This document shows positions 1 to 11,764 of a stretch of 64,000 nucleotides of DNA, one piece after another. The notes beneath the pieces were generated by a model, which worked only from the letters and a program-made list of their open reading frames with translations, ran no database searches and was not told the DNA's origin. The DNA lies in NCBI GenBank assembly GCA_934045905.1, contig OW203762.1, positions 26,320,345-26,384,344 of the forward strand, given 5' to 3'. This DNA is from Leuctra nigra (lineage: Eukaryota; Arthropoda; Insecta; Plecoptera; Leuctridae). The translations under genes were made by a program, and so were the position numbers. How positions within the stretch are numbered: position 1 is the stretch's first letter; the number at the start of each line of letters is the position of its first letter.

Positions 1-811
1 GATTCCATACAATGTTAATCCATATGATGTGAATCGTATTCCAGCAGAATCGGGAATTTTACATTTGTAGAATAGGGCCCCAGATTATAAAATATCTTCG
101 TGTCTTTGGTTACCAATAAATCGACATGTAGTTTTTTTTACAGATTCGTAAAACATGATAGATATCTTAATATCATAGTGAAATAAGCTTTGAGAAACAA
201 GAATCATCTAGATATCTCCTGAATCATATATAAGATAATACCCTTGGGCCTTATTCTCAACTAAACGACCTACTTTTTCTTACTCTTGAACTTTTACAGT
301 GACGTATAAATGGCGAATATATTATTTAAGATGAACTATATTCTGCTTGATGATTTCAATACGCCAACGAGTTGCAGCATGCAAAAGAACTGAAAGGATG
401 CTGTAGGACTATGTTGTCGACTTCTTTGATGGTAAACTATCTCTATATAGAAAACATATGTATAACTAACAGGCACTATAATGATGCAATTCTCGGAAGA
501 AGAAGCTACATTCATTTCCATGCTATATTTTTTTCTCAAAAGAAAGCTTTTCGAACGTTTTTACAAAGTTCAAGATAAAAGCTCGGATAAAAGTTAAACA
601 TAGCTTTTCATCTCAGTATGCAGACTATTTACACTCTGTTCTAACAAAAAAGTGAAGAGAAGACGTTTCCCAGTTTTGTTATGTAAAATAATGATTTCTA
701 AGAACAGACAAAAAATGTTAAATATTTCTCAAGGAGGAAAAAAGAAATAAAAAGTTGTATAAAATTACAAAATGATGGAGCAACAAGAAGACATAAAATA
801 TGTTTTCTTGC
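1..811. other. No gene recognised
   Basis: AT-rich sequence with only short open frames on both strands. I see no protein family signature, RNA gene or clear repeat. Confidence 0.5.
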
Positions 812-1025
812 AGGTCAGAGTATAAGAACAAGCTTTCCACAGTCCCGGGCTCGATACCCGGGACCGTCCCTACTTGACTGAGTTTTTCATGGTTTCCCTC
901 AGTCGAGAGACAAATGATTGGAAGGTTCCCCGCTATCAGACCATTACCGCCTCATTCCCACTCACATGCGAACACCCACCTTCCATCCATCACCATTACT
1001 CAACATACCATCATCAATAATTAAT
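812..1025 (+). mobile_element. tRNA-derived SINE, copy 1
   Basis: A pol III B-box-like segment near 845-860 (gggctcgataccc) is followed by a conserved body: 'gactgag', then a 'tggtttccctcagtcgaga' block, then 'aaatgatnggaaggttcc' and a pyrimidine-rich tail. The same order recurs at 3.1, 35.3, 40.4 and 61.2 kb, and this shared architecture defines the family. The A box is poorly preserved here. It is dispersed non-coding mobile DNA, not a functional tRNA, because no cloverleaf can be closed. Confidence 0.65.
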
Positions 1026-1574
1026 CAGTAACCATTAGGTATCTTAGTTATAAAAAAAATACGGCAAGTACATTTTTAAGGAATTTGAATATTTTGTTTG
1101 ATCAAAGATCTTGTGATTATGCGAGGTTCGTGTTACCTCAAACGGAAACTTAATACTTCTATCCCAGATGGAGCTGATTTTACCCTTCATTAGTATTGCT
1201 TTGCATTAATCTCGTGCTTGGATGAGACAAGGAAAAGCCCTCTCTCTACACTGCTGGATCTACTGAGAAACCACACAGCATTATTTTACCTCTATTTGTA
1301 AGGGGGGGGGGGGGGAGGGGTCCGCGCCCCTCCCATTCAAAACTATATTCACAATTAATCGGGCGTCTTCCTCTAAAAGAATGATTAGTGTAGGGCATGT
1401 GATGCATTTTTTTTTTCTAAATGTAGTACGCTTTTCTTTCTTCACGAAAGTTGAAAAGTTCATTATTTCGTCCAATAAGAGGCTCATATACCCGAACAAA
1501 GAAATACTACTTGGTATGTTGGATTAAATTATCGTATCATATTGTATTCATATTTTGGGATGATATTGCCTGAG
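1026..1574. other. No gene; poly-G tract
   Basis: Unassigned AT-rich sequence with a G-only run near 1302-1315, followed by a short GC-rich hairpin-like stretch. Such homopolymers recur through the window and are places where an assembly may be unreliable. Confidence 0.5.
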
Positions 1575-2275
1575 CTTTATTGCTGATTAAGAAGAGACGA
1601 GCATCGGCGGAGAGCTTTTACCAATGTGTTCGGAAGTTGATATGGAGGGAGGGTATACCAATGAAGTGCAAACTACTGATATACAAGCTGTACTATATCC
1701 CATTCCTGACATATGGGGCGGTAACATGGCCCATGGGCAGAAGAGAAGTAGCAGAAATCCAGGCATCACAGATGAAGTTTTTGAGAGGGCGGGAGTGGCG
1801 GGAGTGACCAAGTTGGATAAAATCAGGAGTAAGAAGACAAGACAAGATTTGGGAGTAGAGAAGTTCAGTTTGAAGATAGGTTGAGAGAGGTTGAGATGGT
1901 TCGGGCACATGAAAAGAATGGGAGAGGAGAGAATTCCTAGATAGAAGAGAGTTTGAGAAGGGAAGACAGGTGAAGAAAAGGAAGGCTGGGCGTCCGAGGA
2001 CGAAGTGGATGGACGGCATTGAAGAGGATGTGGCGGAGAGAGGCGAGGATTGGAGAAGAGTGGAAGGAGAGAAGTGGTGGGAAGATGTAGAAAGATGGAA
2101 TGAGTTGGTGGAGCGGCAGGTGGAGGATTCGGAGGATGGTGAAGACGATGAGGAGGAGGACAACGGGGAAGAAGTCGGAATGGCCAGCCGGCTGCGGCAT
2201 CCCAGGAGGCCCTAGAGGACGGTGGAGTTACCTCCACCCCCGAACCCGACATTAGTTGGATGAGGGAAAAAAAAG
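1575..2275 (+). mobile_element. Degenerate non-LTR retrotransposon ORF2, C-terminal end
   Basis: Translating in shifting plus-strand frames gives, in order, the end of a reverse transcriptase domain (FLTYGAVTW near 1700-1730, then a 'KFLRG'-like segment), a block ending LRWFGHMKRM (near 1888-1920), and GRPRTKWMDGIEEDV (near 1987-2030). This order is the usual C-terminus of RTE/CR1/Jockey-type ORF2 proteins. At least two frame changes and a stop after about 1880 show it is dead. The endonuclease and the catalytic YxDD region lie upstream and are absent, as expected for a 5'-truncated insertion. The long minus-strand open frames across this block are shadows. Confidence 0.8.
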
Positions 2276-2386
2276 ATACAATAAAAAATTGCTGAGCTTA
2301 TCTTGGTCGTGGGGCACCACTTTTGCGTTCTTTCAACTTGATCAATCAGTAGAAAAGTGTCTAAATGTCCCGGATGCGTATCCTAA

Positions 2387-2571
2387 AGCCAGATTTACGC
2401 GGTCACATTGAACAACTTCTGTGTCACAGTCTTTGGCACATTTCTTGAAGGAAATTAGAACAAGTTTTAAGTTCGGTGACAGAAAGTTGCTTCGTGTAAA
2501 TGCAAAATTGTGTGAAAACTGGGAATGTGACACAGAAGTTGTTCAAGAAATGTGACCGTGTAAATCGGGCT
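2387..2571. mobile_element. MITE with TAA target duplication (PIF/Harbinger-like)
   Basis: Terminal inverted repeats of about 45 bp: the left end reads agccagatttacgcggtcac, and the right end is its near-complement (gtgaccgtgtaaatcgggct). TAA flanks both sides (2384-2386 and 2572-2574). About 185 bp, no coding capacity. A 3-bp TAA duplication fits PIF/Harbinger elements; the superfamily is an inference. Confidence 0.7.
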
Positions 2572-2576
2572 TAAGG

Positions 2577-2680
2577 CCGACTTTCCTGAGGTTATTCGTG
2601 GTTTTCCTAGGTCGAAAGGCAAATGATGGAAAGGTTCCATCCTAATATGTCAACACCGCCTGCTTCCTACAAAAAAAGTA
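2577..2680 (+). mobile_element. SINE fragment (body only)
   Basis: Matches the body of the tRNA-SINE family (ctgaggttattcgtggttt, then 'aaatgatggaaaggttcc' and 'ccgcctgcttcc'). The tRNA-like head is missing, apparently replaced by the MITE immediately upstream. Confidence 0.55.
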
Positions 2681-2757
2681 ACTCTTAAAATTGAAAGATA
2701 TCAATGCATCATCTCTCTGATTGAAATTGTATTGTATGCACTGCAGGAGAGAATTCC

Positions 2758-2987
2758 AGCGTGGCCGTGACATGGCAACATCGCCTCCACGGCGCCCATC
2801 TGCATCTGCCTCGTGACGTCACACATGTGATACGCAGACGCAGCATCTCGCTGGCAGCTATCAAGGTAAATGCAACAGCGTGGCGGTGACATGGCAACAT
2901 CGCCTCCACGGCGCCCATCTGCATCTGCCTCGTGACGTCAGACATGTGATACGCAGACGCAGCATCTCGCTGGCAGCTATCAAGGTA
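2758..2987. repeat. Tandem duplication, 2 units of about 119 bp
   Basis: The block beginning agcgtgg(c/g)cgtgacatgg at 2758 is repeated nearly exactly at 2877. Both units end in 'ggcagctatcaaggta'. Only a few differences are visible, so the duplication is recent. It is GC-rich compared with its surroundings. Open frames on both strands repeat accordingly and are not convincing genes. Confidence 0.85.
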
Positions 2988-3061
2988 TTAACACGTCATC
3001 GGGTCCAGATCATCATCTTCTCACACAAGATGAAACAGAGCTGGAGATGGCCATGTCAAGA

Positions 3062-3515
3062 CGATTGAGTGACCGAGCAAGTTGGCTCGGAACGCTCTGG
3101 AGGCTCTCAGGAGGTCCCGGGTTCGATGTCCGTGGTCGTCCTTCCATCCCTATTGTCGAGATCGTACGAGTGCTCGTATCGAGCGTGACGACAAAGTGAC
3201 GTCCTTCCGAACGAGATAGCATTTCTTTCTGCCGCACGACAGTTTATTATTTTCTTTGGTCTGACGTCAGGCGGCCGTGAATCCGTATGAAATTTGTCTC
3301 GAACGATCTCGAAAATAGGTATACCAGACTGACGGTGTATTTGTTTTTCCTCTCAGTCAAGAAAAACTCCCTACTAATAGACCGCAACGGCCTCCTTCCT
3401 ACAGTCTTTAATTTCTACAAACTCCAACTCCCTCATCTTCTCCATCATAATCATTCATCCGTTGTCATTAGCCTATTTGCAGAACAGTACAACATAAGAT
3501 ATTCACAATTCACAA
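3062..3515 (+). mobile_element. tRNA-derived SINE, interrupted copy
   Basis: The head at 3062-3150 contains an A-box-like 'ttggctcggaacg' and a B box (cccgggttcgatgtccg). The SINE body resumes at about 3335 with 'cctctcagtcaagaa', 'ctactaatagaccg' and the 3' end 'attagcctatttgcagaaca', which also ends the 35.3-kb and 61.2-kb copies. About 190 bp between them is foreign to the family. Confidence 0.6.
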
Positions 3516-3544
3516 GTTTCTGGCTGGACACAAGCTCTGCCAGA

Positions 3545-3667
3545 GGGCCTATTCTATAACGAAAACGAAATCATTCCGGCCTGGAATTATTTCACGGCCA
3601 TAATGCTCTGATTGATCTGAAATGATTCCAGGCCGGAATGATTTCGTTTTCGTTATAGAATAGGCCC
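3545..3667. mobile_element. Fold-back MITE A
   Basis: Nearly perfect palindrome. The left arm starts gggcctattctataacgaaa and the right arm ends with its complement (tttcgttatagaataggccc), with a spacer of about 25 bp. The ctattct.../...agaatag ends recur in the inverted-repeat element at 33974-34108, suggesting a related family. Confidence 0.8.
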
Positions 3668-3803
3668 CTCAGGGGTGCGATTATATAAAATGTTGTCGCG
3701 TTACAAGCTTCTCATCTCACCCGAGAAGACCGAGAATAACATTGAGATGAGAAAATTGTCACGCGAGAACAAGTTGTCATTTTATATGATCGCACCCTTG
3801 GGG
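3668..3803. mobile_element. Fold-back MITE B
   Basis: A second palindrome abuts the first. The left arm (aggggtgcgattatataaaa) pairs with the right arm (atatgatcgcacccttgggg). Inner arms carry ttctcatctca / tgagatgagaa. The family is unassigned. Confidence 0.75.
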
Positions 3804-3940
3804 TTGTTATAGAGCTAAAAGTTGTGGACATCCTTTCTATTTTTCTAACACAAATGATTAAAACATCACATCAAAATTCATTGGCTACAGCTAATCTTCT
3901 TAATGTTGTTATTTCCTATCCTGCCTGTAGTGACTACATT

Positions 3941-4324
3941 CATGGGCGCCCGCAGGGGGGGGGGGGGGGGGGGGGGGGGGCAAGGGGGGCGCTTGCCCCC
4001 CCCCCCCCCCTGGATGTCAGGAAAACATAAAAATTGTATGGGGTTTAACGTATAGTATCATTTTGTAACCAAAAGAACTAAAAAAAATTGATTTCACAGT
4101 GTAAAAAATCCAAAAAATGCCCTGCGGGGCAGTTTTGAACATGTCCCCCACCACCTCAAAGTGCAATAATTAAAAAATATTGAATATTTCAACAAAATAC
4201 ACCTCAAAACGTCTCAAAATTGATTTTAAAGTGTCCAAAAACCAAAAACCGCCCTGCCCCGTAAAATATTGTTTTCCTTGACCTGCCCTGCCCCCACCTG
4301 GCAGAAATCCTGCGGGCGCCCATG
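3941..4324. mobile_element. Non-autonomous hAT-like element with poly-G/poly-C ends
   Basis: Perfect 16-bp terminal inverted repeats, catgggcgcccgcagg and its complement, enclose 384 bp. The flanks actacatt (3933-3940) and actccatt (4325-4332) form an 8-bp target duplication with one mismatch. A long G run and a C run lie just inside the left end. No transposase. Assignment to hAT rests on the 8-bp duplication. Confidence 0.75.
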
Positions 4325-4332
4325 ACTCCATT

Positions 4333-7020
4333 GTTGTTATGTTGCAGCCAAACCGCGCCTTCCAGCAGTGCCTGATGCCCGGCAACCGGCCCGGAAGATG
4401 CCGCCATTTGCAATACTGTGTCTTAGAGGACTTCCGGTCAAGTTTCCCGCGCTTTCTAGACTACATGTGCGTCATCCAGCGCTCGTAAGTCACATGAAAT
4501 ACGACGATATTTTACTGATTTCCATACAACAAATGTAGCTCAAGATACAAGTAGTAAGACGTAGCACGATTGAATTACCCTAGACAAGAAGTGTGCAAAA
4601 TAAGAATACATCAATGTTATAAGTAACTATCTTATTTCCTAAGAAGCGGAACTTTGAATCTGCGACTCGAAAAACATTGCAGCACGCGACTGGATTCTAT
4701 GGAAGCCAATACCTAATAAGTTACCAACATTTCAAGGAAAATACACGGGGAAATTTAAATAAGGGATAGCCAGCATAATATGCAGGCTATTATTTCCATG
4801 CATATTATGCTGGGTCTGAGGAGTTGTTTTGTAATTTTATGTATCAAAGCAAGATGAACGAAGGGATTCGAGGGAATTCTCCTCGAAATGAATGATGATT
4901 ATGGGAGGGGAGACGTTGCTGAATACAGATATGCTAATAATTTCGTTGTGGGTTCAATTTTTCTCTCGGAATTGATTTACAAAGTTTGATATTTTTCTTC
5001 TAACTTTAAAACAGGAAAATTGATATTGACGTCATAACTCATATGTTGCCATGGCAACAAAGCATATCACCATAGTAACATATTGTTGTGGACTTAGAAA
5101 TGACATCACAAACCATGATTCTCATTACATGCCGTTTTTCCCGCCAAAATGTCCCATGCCATTTGAAATTGATTTTTTTATGAATGAAAAAATTCTATTT
5201 CTCAAGTAATAAGAGTGTTTGTGATTAGGAAGGGATATTTCCATGAAGCAGGAGGTCATGGCTTCGAAACCCGGTTGCGTACATAGTTTTCCATATCGTC
5301 CTTCATTTACACAAAGTTACCTCATAAATGCATATGATATCATCTAAATTAGTGTCTCAAAATATCTGCTGTTATTTTAAAAGAAATATGTCACGTGTTC
5401 TTTAGAAATAAAATAAAATGCATAATTATCTTTGCTTTAACTTCCATTGGGGTTTACAAAACCTTTTCAAACACAATACAAAATACTGATAGAAAAGTGA
5501 CGGGATTACATACGAAATAAATGACGACCTTCCTTCCTTCGTGTTACAAAAGTTTACAACCGAACAAAACAAAGCAATGTCAAAAGCAGGCAATTCAGCC
5601 AACTTTCAATACAACTTGAATTATATGCGCCTTGCTTGCGATGAAAGATGATGAGTTTCTCTATAGAATGAATTGGATGACCTATATTCCGCTCACAGAT
5701 ATCCCACGGCGGTTTAAAAATTGATAGAATGATACATAGAATATACTTCGAGGCAAAATAGAACTCCGGAGACGTTCTTCATTAAAATTTAAAGTCTTTA
5801 TCTATATGTCATGTGACAGTTCGTGCGACAGTGGCACCTGATTGGTTAAGTCAATGTGAACGATGTGAACATAAGTCAATGTGAAAAGGTTGAACAAAAT
5901 AATGTTTGAAACTTTTCTTTACACATAAAGTTTTAAAAATTCTTTAACTTTCTAAAATTTCAGAGCAGCCATTGATGACCGACAGCTGTGTAATAGGATT
6001 GAATTTAATATGTTTACATCGAATTCAAAGAGAAATATTGAAAGTTTGAACCAATATGTGGGTGAATGGAGAGAAGTAGATGGAGATGGTATAGAAAGGA
6101 AAGAGAAAATGGAGGAAATATGAAGCTTTAAGTTTGGCAACAGGCTCTGGTTCAGTGTTCTCTTGACAATGGGTTTTAATTTGTATTTCTCAAATTGTTG
6201 TTGTTAGAGTAAACTTATCATCTAAAATCCTCTAAAATAAGTTGGGAAGGATTGTTTAAATAAAAGAGGGATCAAATACTAGTATGAATAGAAAAATGAC
6301 GACAGATAATTTATTTTTATGTCATATTTCGGGGACACAATTGTATCCATCCCATAATGAAAGTTTTAATATATTTAATAGAATTAACGTTAGACCTACA
6401 TTTCAGCACATTTCAATAATTGATGATATCGTACTCGTCTTCTTGCATCCCACTGCACCTCGCTTTTAGAGAACAGCTCTAATTCATACCGGGGGCAATA
6501 AACGTCCCCCCAGGACCTTTGTGTGATGGGAATTGTTAGCCAGAACAGAGGGTTCATAATTCATCCCACATAATGCGAACATAATGCAACCTTCTGTCTC
6601 GTGTCCCCGTGCAACGCGAGATATAGAGGCAAGCGGGCTGGATGGAATGTAGACATAGAGGAATGATCAGTACTTGGAATAGAAATCATACACACGTGTT
6701 GCTTTTTGTAACTGACATATAAAATACATTTTCTCGGAGCTTTTCATTTATAATTTGGGTCAAAAGTATTTATTGTCTACTTGGAAAACGCGGAGTGAAT
6801 GTGCTGATAATCTAGACTTGGAAATGCATGGAAATTACCCAGATCTCAGTTTGTCTATCAGATTATCTCAGTAAAGAGAAGAATACACTTTAAAAAAAAT
6901 CGTTGTAGTCAATTGAGACTAATATTGTTAGAAATCAATCACTAGATAAAATGATAGCAATTACACTTTGTGAAAAAATTGGCCTGTTCTGTGACTTTGT
7001 TTGACCTGCAATGCGAAAAG
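4333..7020. other. No gene recognised
   Basis: AT-rich, with only short unsupported open frames. A small inverted repeat (agcataatatgca / tgcatattatgct) lies at 4764-4812. A CA-rich stretch at 7022-7044 follows. Confidence 0.5.
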
Positions 7021-7021
7021 A

Positions 7022-7044
7022 ACACACACACACACACACACACA
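7022..7044. repeat. (CA)n microsatellite
   Basis: About eleven CA dinucleotides. The 115-residue minus-strand open frame across it (6961-7308) has a Cys/Val run from the repeat and no domain, so it is not called. Confidence 0.9.
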
Positions 7045-7708
7045 TACAGGTTTTGCTATCAAAGTGAGGTCTGTGAATACACACCGCCTATCCGAGACAC
7101 GCCAAACTAAAGTAGCTACGAGCTTCGCTCCGTGAACTTTATCATTACAAAACATACCCTGATGACGAATATCGTATTCGTTTAGCCCTAGAGTTGATTT
7201 GTGTATGTAAACAATATCAATTACATTCGAGGTCTGTGAATTTCCCATATCATGTGAGATCAGGTAAATACACACATGGGAAGTGAGATCTTCACACATA
7301 ACCGTCATTTCGTAAGATCATGCCTTTCCGAGAGCATGATACACAAAAGCCGTTAGTGTGGAAGATTATACTAACTGGGGTCTCAATTTATAACGGTTTT
7401 GTGTATATCTGTAACTGCCCATACCATTCGAGGACAAACGTAGTCATACAAACAATTCATTGCAAATGCATCAAAGCTCTTTAGAGTTTTACAAGAAATA
7501 AAAAGTATATATTAATACTGTTCGTATTATTTTATTTCATTTGCCATCAAAACAATTGACAAATTATTTCAATGATACAGACAGATAATTTAAAAGAACG
7601 GTCCGGAGCTCCTGGCAGAGAGTTTAAAATAAAAATAATATTTTAGTAATACGATTTTACTTCATGAATATAATTTAACTCACTTTGTATATGATTGAAA
7701 ATAAACGA

Positions 7709-8495
7709 GATCATTATAATAGCAAACACAACCTTGTACATCTCTAATATCTATCCGAGCTCCCTGCAATGTTCTATCTCAAACACACAATGTGAATGCT
7801 AGAGAAAAACCGAGATCATTATAATAGCAAACACAACCATGTGCAAATCTAATATCTTTCCGAGCTCCCTGCAATGTTCTATCTCAAACACACAATGTGA
7901 ATGCTAGAGAAAAACCGAGGTCATTATAATAGCAAACACAACCATGTGCAACTCTTATATCTATCCGAGCTCCCTGCAATGTTCTATCTTAAACACACAA
8001 TGTGAATGCTGGAGAAAAACCGAGGTCATTATAATAGCAAACACAACCATGCATCTCTAATATCTATCCGAGCTCCCTGCAATGTTCTATCTTAAACACA
8101 CAATGTTAATGCTGGAGAAAAACCGAGATCATTATAATAGGAAACACAACCATGCATCTCTAATATCTATCCGAGCTCTCTGCAATGTTCTATCTTAAAC
8201 ACACAATGTGAATGCTGGAGAAAAACCGAGATCATTATAATAGGAAACACAACCATGCATCTCTAATATCTATCCGAGCTCTCTGCAATGTTCTATCTTA
8301 AACACACAATGTGAATGCTGGAGAAAAACCGAGATCATTATAATAGCAAACACAACCATGTGCAACTCTAATATCTATCCGAGCTCCCTGCAATGTTCTA
8401 TCTTAAACACACAATGTGAATGCTGGAGAAAAACCGAGGTCATTAGCAAACACAACCATGTTCATCTCTAATATCAAACCGATCTTCCTGCAATG
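7709..8495 (+). repeat. Satellite array, 103-105 bp unit, about 8 copies
   Basis: The marker gcaatgttctatct starts at 7766, 7871, 7976, 8079, 8182, 8285 and 8390, with a degraded last unit at 8490. Each unit carries 'gagatcattataatagcaaa', 'tatccgagctccctgc' and 'acacacaatgtgaatgct'. Units differ by a few bases, and two lengths (103 and 105) alternate in blocks, indicating amplification of subsets. The same unit occurs inverted at 16062-16345. Confidence 0.95.
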
Positions 8496-9469
8496 AATCA
8501 GTAATCAATAAATAAATCTTAATCATTAGTGAGCAATCAATAATATCGTTATAAAATGCCGATATTTAATTATCCACAATTAAGAAATTGCACAAGTTAG
8601 ACGCACATAATCTCTGAAAGTCCTCAACTGTTATATTTCATGAAGGCATTATTAAATTTAAATTGATTACAATTCCATGAAGAAATAAGCTAGGCGTTTG
8701 TTACCACACGGACAATCTATATCTATCCTTATTTATTATGCCTAGAGAGAACAAACTTACAGACCTCGGATCAACTCTACAGTTTCCCTTTACTATAAAA
8801 GACTTTGATTCATGGTAATTTATTACAAGATAGCTCAGTTCAACAATGCCTAGTAATTAAATTTAAATGCTAATTAACGAATTTTGGGGTAAACTAAAGT
8901 GAGTGTGGAACTTTCTAATAGGTGTTTTTCTGCCGCGTATATTTCACATACTACAATGTAGTTTCTTTAGAGCTGTAGTGTATCCCAGAGAACGCACATA
9001 GCGCATCATCTGAGGTCTTATATTTTGACCTTGAAGTAGAGGTTGCCATTTAAGCGACGTAAATCTGGCAATGTGTTTCATCTGTTATCGCCGTGCTCGG
9101 ATTTCTTTAGTTGTGCGGAACATTTTAATAAAGATTTGATTCACTATGGCGTGTAAGAAAATTTGCGAACATTAACGGTCTATTTATATGAGGTCTTTCT
9201 CTAATGGAAAAAAATAATAAACTAATAGACTTCCTTTCTACCCGACCACCTTTTCTTCCACTTCCTATTAGAATCCACTTTATTTTTCACTTCCTCTTCT
9301 ACACCATACCACTTCATCTCCACTTCTTCCACTTATGTTGTAACTTCTTCTCCCATTATTTCATCATATAGGTACGTGCGCACGGGTGTGGGGGAGGGTG
9401 GAATAGTCAAACAGTCCAAAATTCAGCTCTAAAGCTTACGTGCAAAATTGACTGATAAGATAAGATTTT
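8496..9469. other. No gene; pyrimidine-rich patch
   Basis: Nothing coding is recognised. A C/T-rich stretch lies at about 9230-9365. Confidence 0.5.
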
Positions 9470-9775
9470 AGCTTTCTTGAAATATTTCAGATTTTATGCC
9501 ATAAGTACTACCAACGTTAGAGAAACACCGAATTGCACGCCAAGAGAGCATAAAGAATGGAATTATGGAAATATAATGGAAACAAAATTTGTCGGGAATA
9601 TTGTTAACGCTACCACATACAGACAAAAAGAGTTATCGAGCTCTGGTTTCCACTGTTTGATTCCCCTTCGACCCGTCTTACTGACTACAGGATAAAACAC
9701 TAGTTTTCTTCTCTTTAAAGTACCAATATCCTCGAATGACGTGTTTTCTTCATTTTACTTGCTTCTCGGATAATT
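9470..9775. repeat. Dispersed repeat R1, uninterrupted copy
   Basis: Shares 'gggaatattgttaacgctac', the following 'acagacaaa...gagttatc', 'ctctggttyc', 'gataaaac' and 'cctcgaatg.cgtgttttct' with 10795-11520. This copy lacks the hAT-type insertion found in the other, so it acts as an empty-site reference. Confidence 0.8.
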
Positions 9776-10299
9776 CCACACTAAAACGCTAATATCTCGG
9801 CCAATAGGTGAGCTATTTGAATTCCGCTAAGTTCACATTATTGTTCTAGGTCTATAGATAGTGAATCTATGGTCTGGGGACGCGGCAACTTATGAATTTG
9901 GAACAATTTTGACCAGGGGCCGGCCACCTCCATCTTCAAAAATTCACTCGATGCATTTTTCTAGTATTTTTTTTAGTTTTACATGGTTTTACTCTCGTTT
10001 TTAACTTCACAATATTATGTATATACTTTGATGTTAATTTTGTCTTCAAATTTAACTCTCAAATCGCCGAGATGGCATTTCCAATTCGTTTTTTTGCAAT
10101 TTGGCGGCCGACATTTTGATATGGAGAATCGCCGTCTCCCGATTCGGAATCTACAACAAATTTGGGGTATACCACTCCAAAATTCAAGTCTCTTGTCCAA
10201 AAATTGAAAGAGCATGCAACATCTCGATGTAGCAAATTATCCGGAGTAATCCCCGTCTAGCCATCCTACGACTTGATCTTCGATGTGTTACACTTTACC

Positions 10300-10400
10300 A
10301 TCTCGTTTAAATCCCTCAATTTCGTTCAATTACATCACAAATAGACTATATCTATTGGAAATATCTTCGGGATCAACAGTTTTCACATCGATTCTTATCA
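10300..10400. repeat. Dispersed repeat R2, copy 1
   Basis: 'aaatccctcaatttcgttca', 'ttacatcacaaa' and 'atatctattggaaat' recur in the same order at 12278-12370. The two copies are diverged. Together with R1 and the 12.4/14.4-kb pair this shows that 9-15 kb is built from old direct duplications. Confidence 0.7.
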
Positions 10401-10794
10401 AAATTTGATCTTTTCACAAGGATTTGACAATTTTTATAATATATTGACTTTTCCAGGTAGGAAACTTGTCTCGGTTAAATTCATTTCCTTTGCAAAAAAC
10501 ACCCATCGTATTCAGCACATTTTCCGCGTTTTTCAAGGTACTGGTCCTGGTACTGGTGGTTTTCAAGGAGTTTCGTGGTGGGGTTTCAAATTTTCCGCGT
10601 ATTTATTTTCGTAAAGTGATTAGTCAAAACCCGTTTTTCAACTTTTCTCCATTTTCTCGCAATCAAACCTGATAACAAAATATACAAATAGATCGGGCGT
10701 AAAATAGCGGACATATTTCTATTTTCCCGGGGTCAATCCAACAAATATTGACACTTTCCTTTTTCGGAAAACCTTATGCACACACATGTGGAAA

Positions 10795-11520
10795 CTAAAT
10801 TTGCCGGGAATATTGTTAACGCTACCACAGACCAGTGTTGGGGAAGTTCCTTTTTAAAACGATCTTTTTAAAAGTTCAGTTCACGTCCAAATATATGAAC
10901 TTTTTAAAAGTTCAAGTTCTTTATTTTAAGCATGTGTAGTAAAAGTTCACGTTCCTTAAAAAAACGAATATAAGTTCTTTTAAAAGTTCTTTTTTGAAAA
11001 AAATTAACTATATTCCTACCTAGGTAAATGACAGGGTTAAATATCATAGCAAAGAAACACATAATAAACTTCATAATGTTTTTTTTAATTTTATACATAG
11101 CCTAGCATATAATTTCTATATGTTATGAGTTAAAGAAACTTCGGAAATATTCGGATCGGCTCGGACTTTATTCCGATTCGACTGCTTAGTGCTCAGTAGG
11201 AAAGAGCGAACTTGATCGAAACGTTCGTGGTTAAAACGAATGTTTGACGTTCACGTTCTTTGTATACAAAAAAGAACGCGTTCGCTCAAAAGTTCGCCAA
11301 AAAAGTAACGCGTTCCTAGGAACGCGTTCTTTTTAAAAGTTCCCTCCCCAACACTGCCACAGACAGACAAACGAGTTATCAGGCTCTGGTTCCCTCTGCT
11401 CGATTCCCCGTCGTCCCGTCTAACTGACGTTAAAGGATAAAACAATCGATTTACCTATTTTCTTAAAGTACCAAAATCCTCGAATGGCGTGTTTTCTTTA
11501 TTTTACTTGCTTTCTGGGAC
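10795..11520. repeat. Dispersed repeat R1, copy split by a hAT-type element
   Basis: Homologous to 9590-9775 on both sides of the element at 10833-11356. The left part ends at 'gctaccacagac'; the right part resumes 'ccacagacagacaaacg'. Confidence 0.8.
10833..11356. mobile_element. Non-autonomous hAT element (CAGTGTTGGGG ends)
   Basis: Terminal inverted repeats cagtgttggggaag and its near-complement enclose 524 bp. A perfect 8-bp target duplication, ccacagac, flanks it (10825-10832 and 11357-11364). The subterminal sequence is full of 'ttttaaaagttc' motifs. These features are typical of hAT MITEs. The R1 copy at about 9615 shows the pre-insertion site. No transposase frame. Confidence 0.92.
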
Positions 11521-11764
11521 ATCCAGAATACAAGTTAAGAATGAATGCCATCGTTGAGGCAACTGCTCCATAATTAGAAATAATAACATTTTCCTTAAAA
11601 TGAACAATAAGACTTTTTCGAAATTCAATTCAAATGATAACTAGTTAGACAAAAATGTTTTATTCCTACTCAATTTTCCTCAAAACTTTGGCTGTGGGAA
11701 ATTTTGCACATACGGATTAACAAAAAAATTCATTGCAATTAAATATAAAATACCTATATGCACA

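Noticed and set aside
840..870. B-box-like sequence as a tRNA gene
   Set aside because: No acceptor stem or anticodon arm can be formed, and the same head is attached to a conserved SINE body elsewhere.
1587..2252. 221-residue minus-strand open frame, Pro/Ser-rich
   Set aside because: It is the shadow of the purine-rich end of a retrotransposon ORF2 on the plus strand.
6961..7308. 115-residue minus open frame
   Set aside because: Its Cys/Val run comes from a CA microsatellite and no domain or splice partner is visible.
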